A DNA stretch of 64,000 bases from Enterococcus hulanensis (GTDB lineage Bacteria; Bacillota; Bacilli; Lactobacillales; Enterococcaceae). Shown one piece after another: positions 17,238 through 25,549 of this stretch (positions are counted from its first letter, which is position 1; each line of letters begins with the position of its first letter). The stretch lies in assembly GCF_005405485.1 (NCBI RefSeq), contig NZ_BJED01000018.1, positions 39,703 through 103,702 on the forward strand, given 5' to 3'. The translations under genes and the position numbers were made by a program. Under the pieces are notes generated by a model that was not told the origin of the DNA, did not search any database, and saw only the letters and a program-made list of their open reading frames with translations.

Positions 17238-17349
17238 TTTCACTGATTGGACACTGACCCGAAGAGGTTCCTTTTGCGAGAAAGGAACAAAGATGAGGTG
17301 GAACCACGTATATAACGTCCTCTGGTAGAAATACCAGAGGGCTTTTTTT
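17238..17349 (+). promoter_or_regulatory. Second, stem-I-less T-box antiterminator/terminator module
   Basis: A second AGGTGGAACCACG (17296-17308) is followed by terminator CCTCTGGTA (17319-17327) with TACCAGAGG (17332-17340) and a T-run. Between the first terminator and this element there are only about 60 bases. They contain an 8-bp hairpin GTTCCTTT/AAAGGAAC (17267-17288) that resembles stem III, with no room for a specifier stem I. It is a partial duplication making two terminators in series. Confidence 0.75.
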
Positions 17350-17398
17350 GCGAGTTACGCTTTTTGCAGTTTGTTTTGATGGGAGAATTGAGATTGGG
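17350..17398 (+). repeat. Direct repeat A, copy 1
   Basis: A 49-bp sequence starting GCGAGTTACGC and ending AGATTGGG. It recurs at 17616-17664 with one mismatch. It abuts the T-run of the second T-box terminator. Confidence 0.85.
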
Positions 17399-17422
17399 CT
17401 TTTAAGAGAATCATGAATGGAG

Positions 17423-17452
17423 CTGTTTAGCGGAATCGTATGCGTACGAAAA
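17423..17452 (+). repeat. Direct repeat B, copy 1
   Basis: A 30-bp sequence beginning CTGTTTAGCGG and containing CGTATGCGTACG, repeated exactly at 17667-17696. Confidence 0.85.
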
Positions 17453-17453
17453 T

Positions 17454-17594
17454 GGAAATATTTTTCTCGTTTTTTAGAAAAATAATTTCCTTAGCATTAA
17501 GTTAGCTGTCAGTTCTACTTCCTGCTTCAGCAGGTTAGTAGAATGATATGCGTGGTGAGAATCAAATAAACTTTTTCGTTTTTTGAAAAAGTTT
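17454..17594. repeat. Intergenic palindromic repeat R1, copy a
   Basis: Three hairpins in a row: 17454-17490 (GGAAATATTTTTCT with a matching right arm), 17513-17543 (TTCTACT...AGTAGAA enclosing CCTGC/GCAGG), and 17568-17594 (AAACTTTTTC/GAAAAAGTTT). The same layout, with different stem bases, is found at 53555-53675 and at the end of the window. Confidence 0.7.
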
Positions 17595-17615
17595 GCTCCT
17601 TAATACGAAATAGCA

Positions 17616-17696
17616 GCGAGTTACGCTTTTTGCAGTTTATTTTGATGGGAGAATTGAGATTGGGGTCTGTTTAGCGGAATCGTATGCGTACGAAAA
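17616..17696 (+). repeat. Direct repeats A and B, copy 2
   Basis: Repeat A (17616-17664) is followed at once by repeat B (17667-17696). In the first copy a 24-bp insertion separates them. From here to the permease start at 17799 I see only an R1-like fragment (about 17708-17745) and a small hairpin CGAAAG/CTTTCG near 17757-17779. Confidence 0.8.
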
Positions 17697-17798
17697 AAGA
17701 GTACCTCATATGCCAAACTTATTTACCAAACGAACTAAGTCAAGATTAAGAACATTCGAAAGGCCGTACAACTTTCGATAACATGGAGGGATATTGGG

Positions 17799-18440
17799 AT
17801 GAATTATTTGATCGAAGTCATGCCGCAATTATTACAAGGGGCAACGACAACACTGAAATTATTTGCTTATACGATATTAGGCTCATTGCCGTTGGGAATT
17901 TTACTCTCATTTGGTTTGTCGAGCCGCTTTAAACCACTGCAATGGATCTTGCGTTTTTACGTTTGGATCATGCGGGGCACGCCGCTGCTGCTGCAATTGA
18001 TTTTTGTTTTTTACGGGCTGCCGCTAGTCGGAATCATTTTTGACCGCTTCGAAGCTGCACTTTTTGCCTTTGTTTTGAACTATGCAGCGTACTATGCTGA
18101 AATTTTCCGCGGAGGAATTCAATCGATTCCATTAGGACAATATGAAGCATCGAAAGTTATTGGATTGACGCCTGTTCAAACGATTACGCGAATCATTATC
18201 CCGCAGGTTGTCAAAATCGTCTTGCCATCTGTTGGTAATGAAGTGATCAACTTGGTGAAGGATACATCGTTAGTATATATTCTTGGTCTATCCGATGTGA
18301 TGCGGGCTGGTAAAATCGCGATGGAACGAGATACGACCTTACTGCCGTTATTCGGGGTAGCAATTATTTACTTGGCATTGACGGGGGTTACGTCAGTCAT
18401 CTTGAAACAATTAGAAAATCGTTTGAACTATTATCGTTAG
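17799..18440 (+). CDS. Polar amino-acid ABC transporter permease
   Basis: 213 residues, HisM/GlnP type with about five membrane segments. The EAA loop that docks the ATPase reads YEASKVIGLTPVQ...IIIPQ (about 128-150). GGAGGG precedes the ATG. It forms a three-gene operon with the ATPase (13 bp downstream) and a binding lipoprotein. Position behind a T-box leader means expression should respond to charging of one tRNA, as known for histidine (hisXYZ) and cysteine importers in Firmicutes. The substrate is not settled. Confidence 0.9.
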   Translation: MNYLIEVMPQLLQGATTTLKLFAYTILGSLPLGILLSFGLSSRFKPLQWILRFYVWIMRGTPLLLQLIFVFYGLPLVGIIFDRFEAALFAFVLNYAAYYAEIFRGGIQSIPLGQYEASKVIGLTPVQTITRIIIPQVVKIVLPSVGNEVINLVKDTSLVYILGLSDVMRAGKIAMERDTTLLPLFGVAIIYLALTGVTSVILKQLENRLNYYR

Positions 18441-18453
18441 GCAGGTGGAAAAA

Positions 18454-19089
18454 ATGATCGAATTAAAAAATGTAAACAAATCTTTTGGCAATAAAAAAGT
18501 GATTGATAATTTAGACTTGGTAATTCCTGATGGACAAATCTTAGCGATCGTCGGACCATCCGGCGGCGGGAAAACCACATTGTTAAGAACCTTAGCTGGC
18601 TTAGAGACGTCAGATAGCGGGACGTTTTTATTAGATGGAAAACCTTTTGATCCGACGTCTTCGAAACAACAGGAACAAGTCGTCGGTGTGGTTTTCCAAG
18701 ATTTTCAATTATTTCCACATTTGAGCGTACTGGACAATATCACGATCGGTCCGCGTTTGGTCTTAAAGCAAGACAAAGAAACCTATACGAACAAGGCAAA
18801 GCATTTAGCCAGCCTGTTAGGTATCGAAGAACTGCTGGATAACTATCCATATCAATTATCTGGTGGACAAAAACAACGTCTGGCGATTGCTCGGGCGATG
18901 GCGATGAATCCTAAGGTGTTGGCGTATGATGAACCTACGAGTGCTTTAGACCCCGCGTTACGTCAACAAGTTGCTAGTTTAATTTTAGAGTTGAAGGCCG
19001 ATGGTGTAACTCAGATCGTCGTGACCCATGATTTAGTTTTCGCAGAAGAAATTGGTGATCAGTTATTGAAGGTTGAACCTATCAAATAA
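18454..19089 (+). CDS. Polar amino-acid ABC transporter ATP-binding protein
   Basis: 211 residues from the ATG at 18454; a GTG three codons upstream lies inside the AGGTGG ribosome binding site. Walker A GPSGGGKTT (about 33), Q loop VFQDFQLFPH, signature LSGGQKQRLAIARA (about 130), Walker B VLAYDEPTSALD and the H loop VVTHD are all intact. Somewhat short compared with 240-residue family members, ending soon after the H loop. Confidence 0.93.
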   Translation: MIELKNVNKSFGNKKVIDNLDLVIPDGQILAIVGPSGGGKTTLLRTLAGLETSDSGTFLLDGKPFDPTSSKQQEQVVGVVFQDFQLFPHLSVLDNITIGPRLVLKQDKETYTNKAKHLASLLGIEELLDNYPYQLSGGQKQRLAIARAMAMNPKVLAYDEPTSALDPALRQQVASLILELKADGVTQIVVTHDLVFAEEIGDQLLKVEPIK

Positions 19090-19112
19090 AAAAGAATACA
19101 GGAGGAGTAAGT

Positions 19113-19940
19113 ATGAAATTGAAAAAAATTATTTTGGGAATGGCAGCTTTTTTAACTTTGGTAACGTTAACTGCCTGCGGTAAGAAAGAGGCCAGCGGTG
19201 ACGACAGTTGGAAAACAATTGAGGAAGATAAAAAAGTAACGATTGGTTTAGATGATACGTTTGTTCCGATGGGCTTTAAGGATAAAGATGGGAAAATCGT
19301 TGGTTTTGACGTAGATCTTGCGAAAGCAGTCTTTAAAGAATATGGTATCAAAGCAGATTTTCAGCCAATCGACTGGTCAATGAAAGAAAATGAATTGGAA
19401 AATGGTACGATCGATTTGATTTGGAATGGTTACACAGTCACAAAATCTCGTGAGAAAAAAGTACTGTTTACTGATCCTTATGCTCAAAACGAACAAATTT
19501 TAGTCACTAAAAAGGACAGCGGGATTACGAGCTCTGAAGGTATGAAGGACAAAATTTTAGGTGCGCAGGAAGGTTCTTCCGGCTATGAAGCCTTCAACAA
19601 CGAAACAAAAACTTTGAAGGATATCGTGAAGGAAAACGATGCGACTTTATATGCCAGTTTTAATGAAGCGATGATTGATTTGGAAAATGGACGGATCGAT
19701 GGACTTTTAATCGATAAAGTTTATGCAGATTACTATTTGAAACAAGCAGGAAAATTAGATGCTTACAATATTTTTAGTGTCGGCTTTAAAAATGAAGATT
19801 TTGCGGTCGGTGCCCGCAAAGGCGATAAAGAGCTAGTTAAGAAGATCAATAGTGCCTTCAAAGAGCTGCAAGACAACGGCAAGTACGCTGAAATCTCGAA
19901 GAAATGGTTCGGCGAAGAATTATCGTTGCCAAAAGAGTAA
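19113..19940 (+). CDS. Amino-acid ABC transporter substrate-binding lipoprotein
   Basis: 275 residues, SBP_bac_3 fold. A lipoprotein signal peptide ends in VTLTAC with the lipidated Cys22. The mature part begins after a short linker, with KKVTIGLDDTFVPMGF and DGKIVGFDVDLAKAVF typical of polar amino-acid binding proteins, and a ligand-contacting WNGYTVTKSREKKVLFT segment. It feeds the permease and ATPase encoded just upstream. The ligand cannot be read directly. Confidence 0.93.
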   Translation: MKLKKIILGMAAFLTLVTLTACGKKEASGDDSWKTIEEDKKVTIGLDDTFVPMGFKDKDGKIVGFDVDLAKAVFKEYGIKADFQPIDWSMKENELENGTIDLIWNGYTVTKSREKKVLFTDPYAQNEQILVTKKDSGITSSEGMKDKILGAQEGSSGYEAFNNETKTLKDIVKENDATLYASFNEAMIDLENGRIDGLLIDKVYADYYLKQAGKLDAYNIFSVGFKNEDFAVGARKGDKELVKKINSAFKELQDNGKYAEISKKWFGEELSLPKE

Positions 19941-19990
19941 GCAGCAGTTTTTATCCCTAAAAAATTTAAACTTTATTTAACCAAAAAGAA

Positions 19991-20027
19991 AAGGCGAGCA
20001 AAACTTTTGTTCGCCTTCTTTTTTTTG
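19991..20027 (+). terminator. Terminator of the ABC transporter operon, ftsK promoter just behind
   Basis: AAGGCGAGCAAA (19991-20002) pairs with TTTGTTCGCCTT (20006-20017), followed by a T-run. TATAAT at 20028-20033 directly behind it is a likely ftsK -10; the matching -35 would lie inside the hairpin and is poor. Confidence 0.85.
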
Positions 20028-20058
20028 TATAATGGTACAGAATGGAAAGAGGGATAGT

Positions 20059-22461
20059 ATGGCGCAGAAGAAGCGTACAAAGAAAAAAAGAAAAACAAAA
20101 AAACAAAAACAACTGCAAGAACAGCGCCTGATTATCGGGATTGGGCTTTTATTTATTTTATTTGCGGTCTTCGCCTTATTTAAGCTGGGCTTTTTAGGAA
20201 ATTTGATTGCTAACGTACTGCGATTAGTTGGAGGAAATACCTACCAATTTCTAGCTGTACTTTTAGGTTTATATGGTGGATTGCTTGTCGTAAAGAATAC
20301 GAAGCTGCGTTTAACCAAACCGCGGCGCTGGGTCGGGATTGGTGTCTTTTATTTAGGGATTCTGCTGATTCTTCATGCACGCTTATTTGCGAATGTAGCA
20401 AATCAAGATCCGAATATCCTAAAAACGACGTGGGACTTATTGATGACTGATTTCTTAGGCAATAGGATCACCCAAAATGTCGGCGGCGGAATGCTGGGCG
20501 GTATTCTTTATAGTTTGACGCATTTCTTAGTTTCCCAAGTAGGCAGCTATTTGATTGCCGGCCTGTTATTGATTCTCGGTGTCTTCTTGTTTAGTCTCCT
20601 AGAATTTAATCAAGTGGCCGATTATTTGGCAAATCTGATTGAAACAGCGCAAGAAAAATTCTCGGAATCAGACGAAAAAAAAGCTCTGCGGGCTGCCAAA
20701 AAGGAAGAACGTCAGGCTCAAAAAGCGCAGGCTAAAGCTGAAAAACAAGCCGCCGAGAAAGCGAAGAAGGAAGCGGAACAGGCAGAGCGTGAAAAAAATA
20801 AAGTTCGTTCAATGACGCCAGGTGAGCAGTTGGCAAAAGAAAATCAAGAAAAACTGGTCAAAGAACCAGAGCAAATGACCTTAGTGCCAATCGAAGGCTT
20901 CCAAGAAAATTTGGAGCCAACAGCGGCACCAGCACCGGCCAAAAAAACAGATCTTGATGAAGAAGAAATCGATGATCCCGGTGATTTGGAATTTGAGATC
21001 AATGCCGAACCGGAAGATCATGATTACCAATTACCGCCTTCAACTTTATTAGACTCGATTCAAGCGGCGGATCAAAGTGATGAATACAAGAAAATCGAGC
21101 AAAACATCAAAGTATTGGAAAAAACCTTCAACAGCTTTGGTGTAGATGCAAAAGTCGTCAAAGCCAGCTTGGGACCATCCGTAACCAAGTTTGAGGTCCA
21201 ACCAGCAGTTGGCGTAAAGGTCAGCAAGATCGTTAACTTGACTGATGATATCGCCTTAGCGCTAGCGGCAAAAGACGTACGGATGGAAGCACCAATTCCA
21301 GGGAAATCTTTGATCGGGATCGAAGTACCTAACAGCACCATCAGCACGGTTTCATTCCGAGACATCATTGAAGCTCAGCCAAATCATCCAGATAAATTAT
21401 TGGAAGTACCTTTAGGTCGAGATATCTCAGGGATGGTCCAAACGGCTGATTTGTCTAAAATGCCCCACTTGCTAGTTGCCGGTTCGACTGGTAGCGGGAA
21501 GTCCGTATCGATCAATGGGATCATCACCAGTATTTTGATGCGGGCAAAACCGAACGAAGTAAAACTAATGATGATCGACCCGAAAATGGTTGAATTGAAT
21601 GTTTATAATGGGATACCCCATTTATTGACCCCCGTTGTAACGAATCCGCGAAAAGCGGCGCAGGCCTTACAAAAGGTCGTTCAGGAAATGGAAGAACGTT
21701 ACGAAAAATTTGCGGCTACGGGTGTACGGAATATTTCCGGCTTTAATGAATTAGTGATCCAGAAAAATCTGGAAGATGGACAAAATCGTCCGATCCTGCC
21801 ATTTATCGTTGTGATCGTCGATGAATTAGCTGACTTGATGATGGTTGCCAGTAACGAGGTCGAAGATGCGATTACGCGTCTAGCGCAAATGGCTCGGGCA
21901 GCCGGAATCCATATGATTTTGGCTACACAACGACCAAGTGTTGATGTTATCACCGGGATCATCAAAGCCAATGTACCATCGCGGATCGCCTTTGCGGTTT
22001 CGAGCGGGACAGACTCGCGAACGATTATTGACAGTAATGGTGCTGAAAAACTGCTAGGTCGCGGAGACATGCTGTTCTTACCGATGGGAGAAAATAAACC
22101 AATTCGTGTCCAAGGGGCCTTTATTTCGGATCATGAAGTCGAGCGTGTCGTGGAATTTGTTTCGGATCAGCAAGAGGCTCATTACGAAGAAAAAATGATG
22201 CCGACAGAAGAAACAACCTCATCCCCATCAGAAACACCGCAGGATGAGCTGTATGAGGAAGCCAAGGCCTTAGTGGTCGATATGCAGACAGCTAGTATTT
22301 CGCTGCTCCAGCGACGTTTCCGCATCGGATACAACCGAGCGGCTCGGATTGTCGATGAACTAGAAGAGCATGGTGTAATCGGACCATCAACAGGCAGCAA
22401 ACCGCGAGAGGTCCTGTTAGAAAAAGTAGAAGAAGAACTAGAAAATCCATTAGATGAGTAA
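20059..22461 (+). CDS. ftsK: DNA translocase FtsK/SpoIIIE
   Basis: 800 residues. After a Lys-rich start come four membrane segments (about 25-185), then a charged linker rich in Ala/Lys/Glu (about 200-330). The RecA-like motor follows with Walker [10 protein letters not shown] (about 475), Walker [14 protein letters not shown], and the C-terminal gamma winged helix ([21 protein letters not shown]) that reads KOPS-like sites. It pumps chromosomal DNA through the division septum. The frame is open nine codons upstream, but AGAGGG fits the ATG at 20059. Confidence 0.95.
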   Translation: MAQKKRTKKKRKTKKQKQLQEQRLIIGIGLLFILFAVFALFKLGFLGNLIANVLRLVGGNTYQFLAVLLGLYGGLLVVKNTKLRLTKPRRWVGIGVFYLGILLILHARLFANVANQDPNILKTTWDLLMTDFLGNRITQNVGGGMLGGILYSLTHFLVSQVGSYLIAGLLLILGVFLFSLLEFNQVADYLANLIETAQEKFSESDEKKALRAAKKEERQAQKAQAKAEKQAAEKAKKEAEQAEREKNKVRSMTPGEQLAKENQEKLVKEPEQMTLVPIEGFQENLEPTAAPAPAKKTDLDEEEIDDPGDLEFEINAEPEDHDYQLPPSTLLDSIQAADQSDEYKKIEQNIKVLEKTFNSFGVDAKVVKASLGPSVTKFEVQPAVGVKVSKIVNLTDDIALALAAKDVRMEAPIPGKSLIGIEVPNSTISTVSFRDIIEAQPNHPDKLLEVPLGRDISGMVQTADLSKMPHLLVAGSTGSGKSVSINGIITSILMRAKPNEVKLMMIDPKMVELNVYNGIPHLLTPVVTNPRKAAQALQKVVQEMEERYEKFAATGVRNISGFNELVIQKNLEDGQNRPILPFIVVIVDELADLMMVASNEVEDAITRLAQMARAAGIHMILATQRPSVDVITGIIKANVPSRIAFAVSSGTDSRTIIDSNGAEKLLGRGDMLFLPMGENKPIRVQGAFISDHEVERVVEFVSDQQEAHYEEKMMPTEETTSSPSETPQDELYEEAKALVVDMQTASISLLQRRFRIGYNRAARIVDELEEHGVIGPSTGSKPREVLLEKVEEELENPLDE

Positions 22462-22470
22462 TACCATAAG

Positions 22471-22501
22471 AAAGCTTTGCCAGTTTTGGCAAGGCTTTTT
22501 T
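22471..22501 (+). terminator. Terminator of ftsK
   Basis: AAAGCTTTGCC (22471-22481) pairs with GGCAAGGCTTT (22488-22498) and is followed by T residues. Confidence 0.85.
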
Positions 22502-22515
22502 CTGTTTTCTTGAGT

Positions 22516-22529
22516 TGCACATATGTGCA
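22516..22529. promoter_or_regulatory. Perfect 14-bp palindrome of unknown role
   Basis: TGCACATATGTGCA lies between the ftsK terminator and the PRD regulator gene, about 245 bp before its start. It could be an operator. The rest of this 311-bp gap holds a possible -10 (TATACA at 22703) and a cre-like site. Confidence 0.35.
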
Positions 22530-22742
22530 GAATCAAAACCAATTGAAGTGGATAGAAACAGTCGATTTCAGAAAAATACTTTTTCAGCTTCCAACTAGAA
22601 AAGCTGTTACCATAGGGTTTTAAACGTAATTACGACGATTCTTTTCGCTATAGCAACGGCAAAACGATTGAATTTCAACATTAATGTGTAACTTTTATGT
22701 GTTATACAATAGAAAAAGCCTGTGCTATCTTTTTGTTAGATT

Positions 22743-22756
22743 GATAAGCGCTTACA
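22743..22756. promoter_or_regulatory. cre-like site before the PRD regulator
   Basis: GATAAGCGCTTACA matches 12 of 14 positions of the CcpA consensus TGWAAGCGNTTWCA. It is 16 bp before the start codon, downstream of the likely promoter, a roadblock position for catabolite repression. Confidence 0.5.
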
Positions 22757-22772
22757 ATTGGAGGAGTAAAAA

Positions 22773-24719
22773 ATGAAAGGATTGAATCCACGGCAGAAAA
22801 AATTAATTTATTTACTTGTTCAGAATGAAAACTACTTGCCGGTGTCTTTCTACTCCGAGAAGTTAGAAAAATCGAGCCGGACGATTTATTCTGATTTGGA
22901 TAAAATCCAAAAGTTATTACCAAAGGAGCAACTTGTTTTAGAAAAGAAACCGCGAATCGGAATTCAATTAAGAGGAACCGTTGAAGCAAAGCTGCAATTT
23001 TTGGAACAAATCACTGGGATAAGCACGACGGCTGTTGCTGAATCACAAGAACGTCAATGGCTGATCACCAAACAATTATTGATTGATGAAGAGACAGTGA
23101 CCCAGCAAATGCTTGCGCAACAGTTTCATGTGAGTCCAAGTTCGATCGTGAGTGATTTGGAGAAAATCATTGAAAAGTATCGTTTGACTTTGGAGCCATC
23201 AAAACGGGGCACGAAAATGGTTGGCAGCGAGGAGGAAATTCAGAATAGTCTTTTTCGATTCTGTGAAGACTATTTGGATTATCACGGAATCAATCCGGAG
23301 GAGCTGTTTCAAGAGACAACACAGGAATTATTGTCTAAGCTCTTTACACCGTCATTAGTTAAAATGACGCTTCAACAAATCGAAGAATTAAAGCTGCAAA
23401 CGGAGTTCTGTTTCCCTGAGCATTACGTAAAATCCTTGGTCATTCGTCTATTAGTTTTTTGCTTTCGCTTAAGCCGCGGTCAGCATATTGAAGAAAAAGA
23501 CTTTCTATTTGATCAAATCAAGCTGATCGATACCTATCTGATCGCGAATGAATTATTGGAGAAGATAGCAAAGGTGCATGGTGTTGAATATAACGAGGAA
23601 GATATTTCTTATGTAAATCGGCAACTAGTCGGCTACGGTGTAAAGCCGAACACTAACGGTCAAAAAAACTATGAGAGATACGCTGGAACGATTCGAAAGA
23701 TTTTAGAAAACATGAGTGAGATCATGGAGGTGGATTTTTTGGCGGATACACAATTAGCTGAACGGTTCGCCAGCCATTTTGTTCCAATGATCTATCGCTT
23801 AAAAATGGGGATTGCGATCACGAATCCATTAGTTGAGGAAATCAGGAGTCAATATGCAGTTACTTTTAGTGCAACCAGATATGCGTTAGCAAATACTGAA
23901 GAACAATTAGGTGTTCAGTTCAACGATGAAGAGGTTGCTTTGGTGGCAATGTATTTTCAGGTCTCACTGGAAAAAAGTCAAAATGGCAAAAAGATTTTGA
24001 TCGTCTGTCCCAATGGTGTGGGTACTTCAGAATTGATTTTCAATAAGATCAAACGAATTTTACCTGCACAGGATACTGCGGAGATCACGACACTTGATAA
24101 ACTTTATAGAAAAAATCTGAACAACGTTGACCTGATTATTTCTTCAGTTAAATTGGAAGCGATCCATAAACCGATTATCCAAGTCTCAACTTTAGTGACT
24201 CAAGAAGATATCAAGAATATTACCGCACTCTACTCAAATTTATTTTATTCGGAAGAATCCGATGAAGCGGAGATTTTAGAATTTCCTTTTTTAAAGAACG
24301 TAATTGATCTGGATTTTATTTACACACAAAAAAGATTTTCAGACAAGCAGGCGTGCTTAAACTGGCTGATTGATCGTCTGGAGAAGAAGAAAGTGGTCAC
24401 TAAGGCTTTCCGCAAAGAGGTTTTTGCAAGGGAGGCGATCGGCGAGACAGCGCTTGCCACAGGAGTAGCGATTCCCCATGCATCTCCGCAAAATGTTTTG
24501 CAGACAAGGATCGCAATCGTTACCTTAGACCAGCCGATCATTTGGGATCAGCGGAAGGTTCACTATGTTTTGTTGATGTGTATCGCAAAAGAGGATCGCA
24601 ACCTTGTTCGAGGTGTAATCACAGACATTCATAAAATCGTTCAATCAGAGAAACAATTAAAATGTTTCTTCGCAGAAAAAGATGCAATCGCAATTTATAA
24701 CGACATTAGCAGGAGGTAG
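22773..24719 (+). CDS. PRD-containing PTS transcriptional regulator (MtlR/FrvR-like)
   Basis: 648 residues. An N-terminal HTH (RTIYSDLDKIQKLL, about 30-50) and a second Mga-like HTH (about 100-135) precede two PRD domains (about 180-390). An EIIB-like domain has Cys412 in VCPNGVGTS, and a C-terminal EIIA-Fru-like domain has His569 in GVAIPHASP. Such regulators activate the adjacent PTS operon and are tuned by phosphorylation from HPr and EIIB. Its stop is 4 bp before the IIA start, so it is cotranscribed with the PTS it probably controls. Confidence 0.9.
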   Translation: MKGLNPRQKKLIYLLVQNENYLPVSFYSEKLEKSSRTIYSDLDKIQKLLPKEQLVLEKKPRIGIQLRGTVEAKLQFLEQITGISTTAVAESQERQWLITKQLLIDEETVTQQMLAQQFHVSPSSIVSDLEKIIEKYRLTLEPSKRGTKMVGSEEEIQNSLFRFCEDYLDYHGINPEELFQETTQELLSKLFTPSLVKMTLQQIEELKLQTEFCFPEHYVKSLVIRLLVFCFRLSRGQHIEEKDFLFDQIKLIDTYLIANELLEKIAKVHGVEYNEEDISYVNRQLVGYGVKPNTNGQKNYERYAGTIRKILENMSEIMEVDFLADTQLAERFASHFVPMIYRLKMGIAITNPLVEEIRSQYAVTFSATRYALANTEEQLGVQFNDEEVALVAMYFQVSLEKSQNGKKILIVCPNGVGTSELIFNKIKRILPAQDTAEITTLDKLYRKNLNNVDLIISSVKLEAIHKPIIQVSTLVTQEDIKNITALYSNLFYSEESDEAEILEFPFLKNVIDLDFIYTQKRFSDKQACLNWLIDRLEKKKVVTKAFRKEVFAREAIGETALATGVAIPHASPQNVLQTRIAIVTLDQPIIWDQRKVHYVLLMCIAKEDRNLVRGVITDIHKIVQSEKQLKCFFAEKDAIAIYNDISRR

Positions 24720-24723
24720 AAAA

Positions 24724-25185
24724 ATGCAAGTGATTAATGAAGAATTAGTCGATCTGGCGATTGATGCAGATTCAAAGATGAGCGCCATCAATATCTTAGC
24801 CGATCGAATCAATCAAGCGGGACGGTTACATAACCATGCAGGATACGTTGAAAGTGTTGTAGAGCGGGAGAATTTGACAACGACAGGGATCGGCTTTGGG
24901 ATCGCGATTCCTCATGGGAAAAGTCCCCATGTCAAAGAAACGACTGTAGCTTTCGGACGCCTGAACAATAAAATTGATTGGCAGAGTCTGGATGGTGAAA
25001 ATGTTGGTTTAGTCTTTTTATTGGCTGTTCCAGAAGCATGTCAGGGAGATCAGCATTTAAAAATCATTGCCGGTTTATCAAGAAAATTAGTCCATCAAGA
25101 GTTTCGCGATACATTAGAACAAGCAGCAAGTGATCGGGAAATTGTTGATTTACTAAACGACAGCTTAGCAGGTGTCGTTGCCTAG
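24724..25185 (+). CDS. PTS fructose-family EIIA component
   Basis: 153 residues, PTS_EIIA_type-2. The phosphorylated histidine is His64 in GIAIPHGKSPH. The frame is open 14 codons upstream inside the regulator gene, but AGGAGG right before the ATG at 24724 sets the start. It supplies phosphate to the IIB encoded next. Confidence 0.92.
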   Translation: MQVINEELVDLAIDADSKMSAINILADRINQAGRLHNHAGYVESVVERENLTTTGIGFGIAIPHGKSPHVKETTVAFGRLNNKIDWQSLDGENVGLVFLLAVPEACQGDQHLKIIAGLSRKLVHQEFRDTLEQAASDREIVDLLNDSLAGVVA

Positions 25186-25226
25186 CGAGTTTAAAAACAA
25201 ATTGAAGAATGAAGGAGAAAAAAATT

Positions 25227-25538
25227 ATGAAATTAGTTGCTGTAACAGCATGTCCATCAGGAGTTGCTCATACCTATCTTGCCGCTGAAAGCTTAGAGGT
25301 GGCAGCCAAAAAGAATAACGTAGAAATTCATGTCGAGACTCAAGGTTCGATCGGGATCGAAAATGAATTATCAATGGATTTGATCAATGAGGCGGATGCA
25401 GTGATTTTAACCAATAATATTGGAATCAAAAATGAAGATCGCTTCAAGGGCAAGCCAGTCGTCCGGGTGAGTGCTGGGGATTGCATCAACAAGGGAGAAA
25501 CGATCGTCAAAAAGCTCCAGCAGAAATTAGCGAAATAG
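25227..25538 (+). CDS. PTS fructose-family EIIB component
   Basis: 103 residues. Cys9 in TACPSGVAHTYLAAE is the phosphorylation site; most fructose IIB proteins have CPTGIAHT, so Ser-Val here is a mild variant. AAGGAG fits the ATG at 25227 better than the upstream one at 25209. Stand-alone IIA, IIB and IIC, rather than a fused FruA, resembles the fructose-like Frw and Frv systems of E. coli. Confidence 0.92.
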   Translation: MKLVAVTACPSGVAHTYLAAESLEVAAKKNNVEIHVETQGSIGIENELSMDLINEADAVILTNNIGIKNEDRFKGKPVVRVSAGDCINKGETIVKKLQQKLAK

Positions 25539-25549
25539 GAGGAACCGCA

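Noticed and set aside
17014..17307. Minus-strand 97-codon open frame
   Set aside because: It runs antisense through the two T-box modules, whose RNA features explain the sequence.
17350..17696. CRISPR-like array from the repeated sequences
   Set aside because: Only two copies of each repeat, of unequal spacing, without cas genes or regular spacers.
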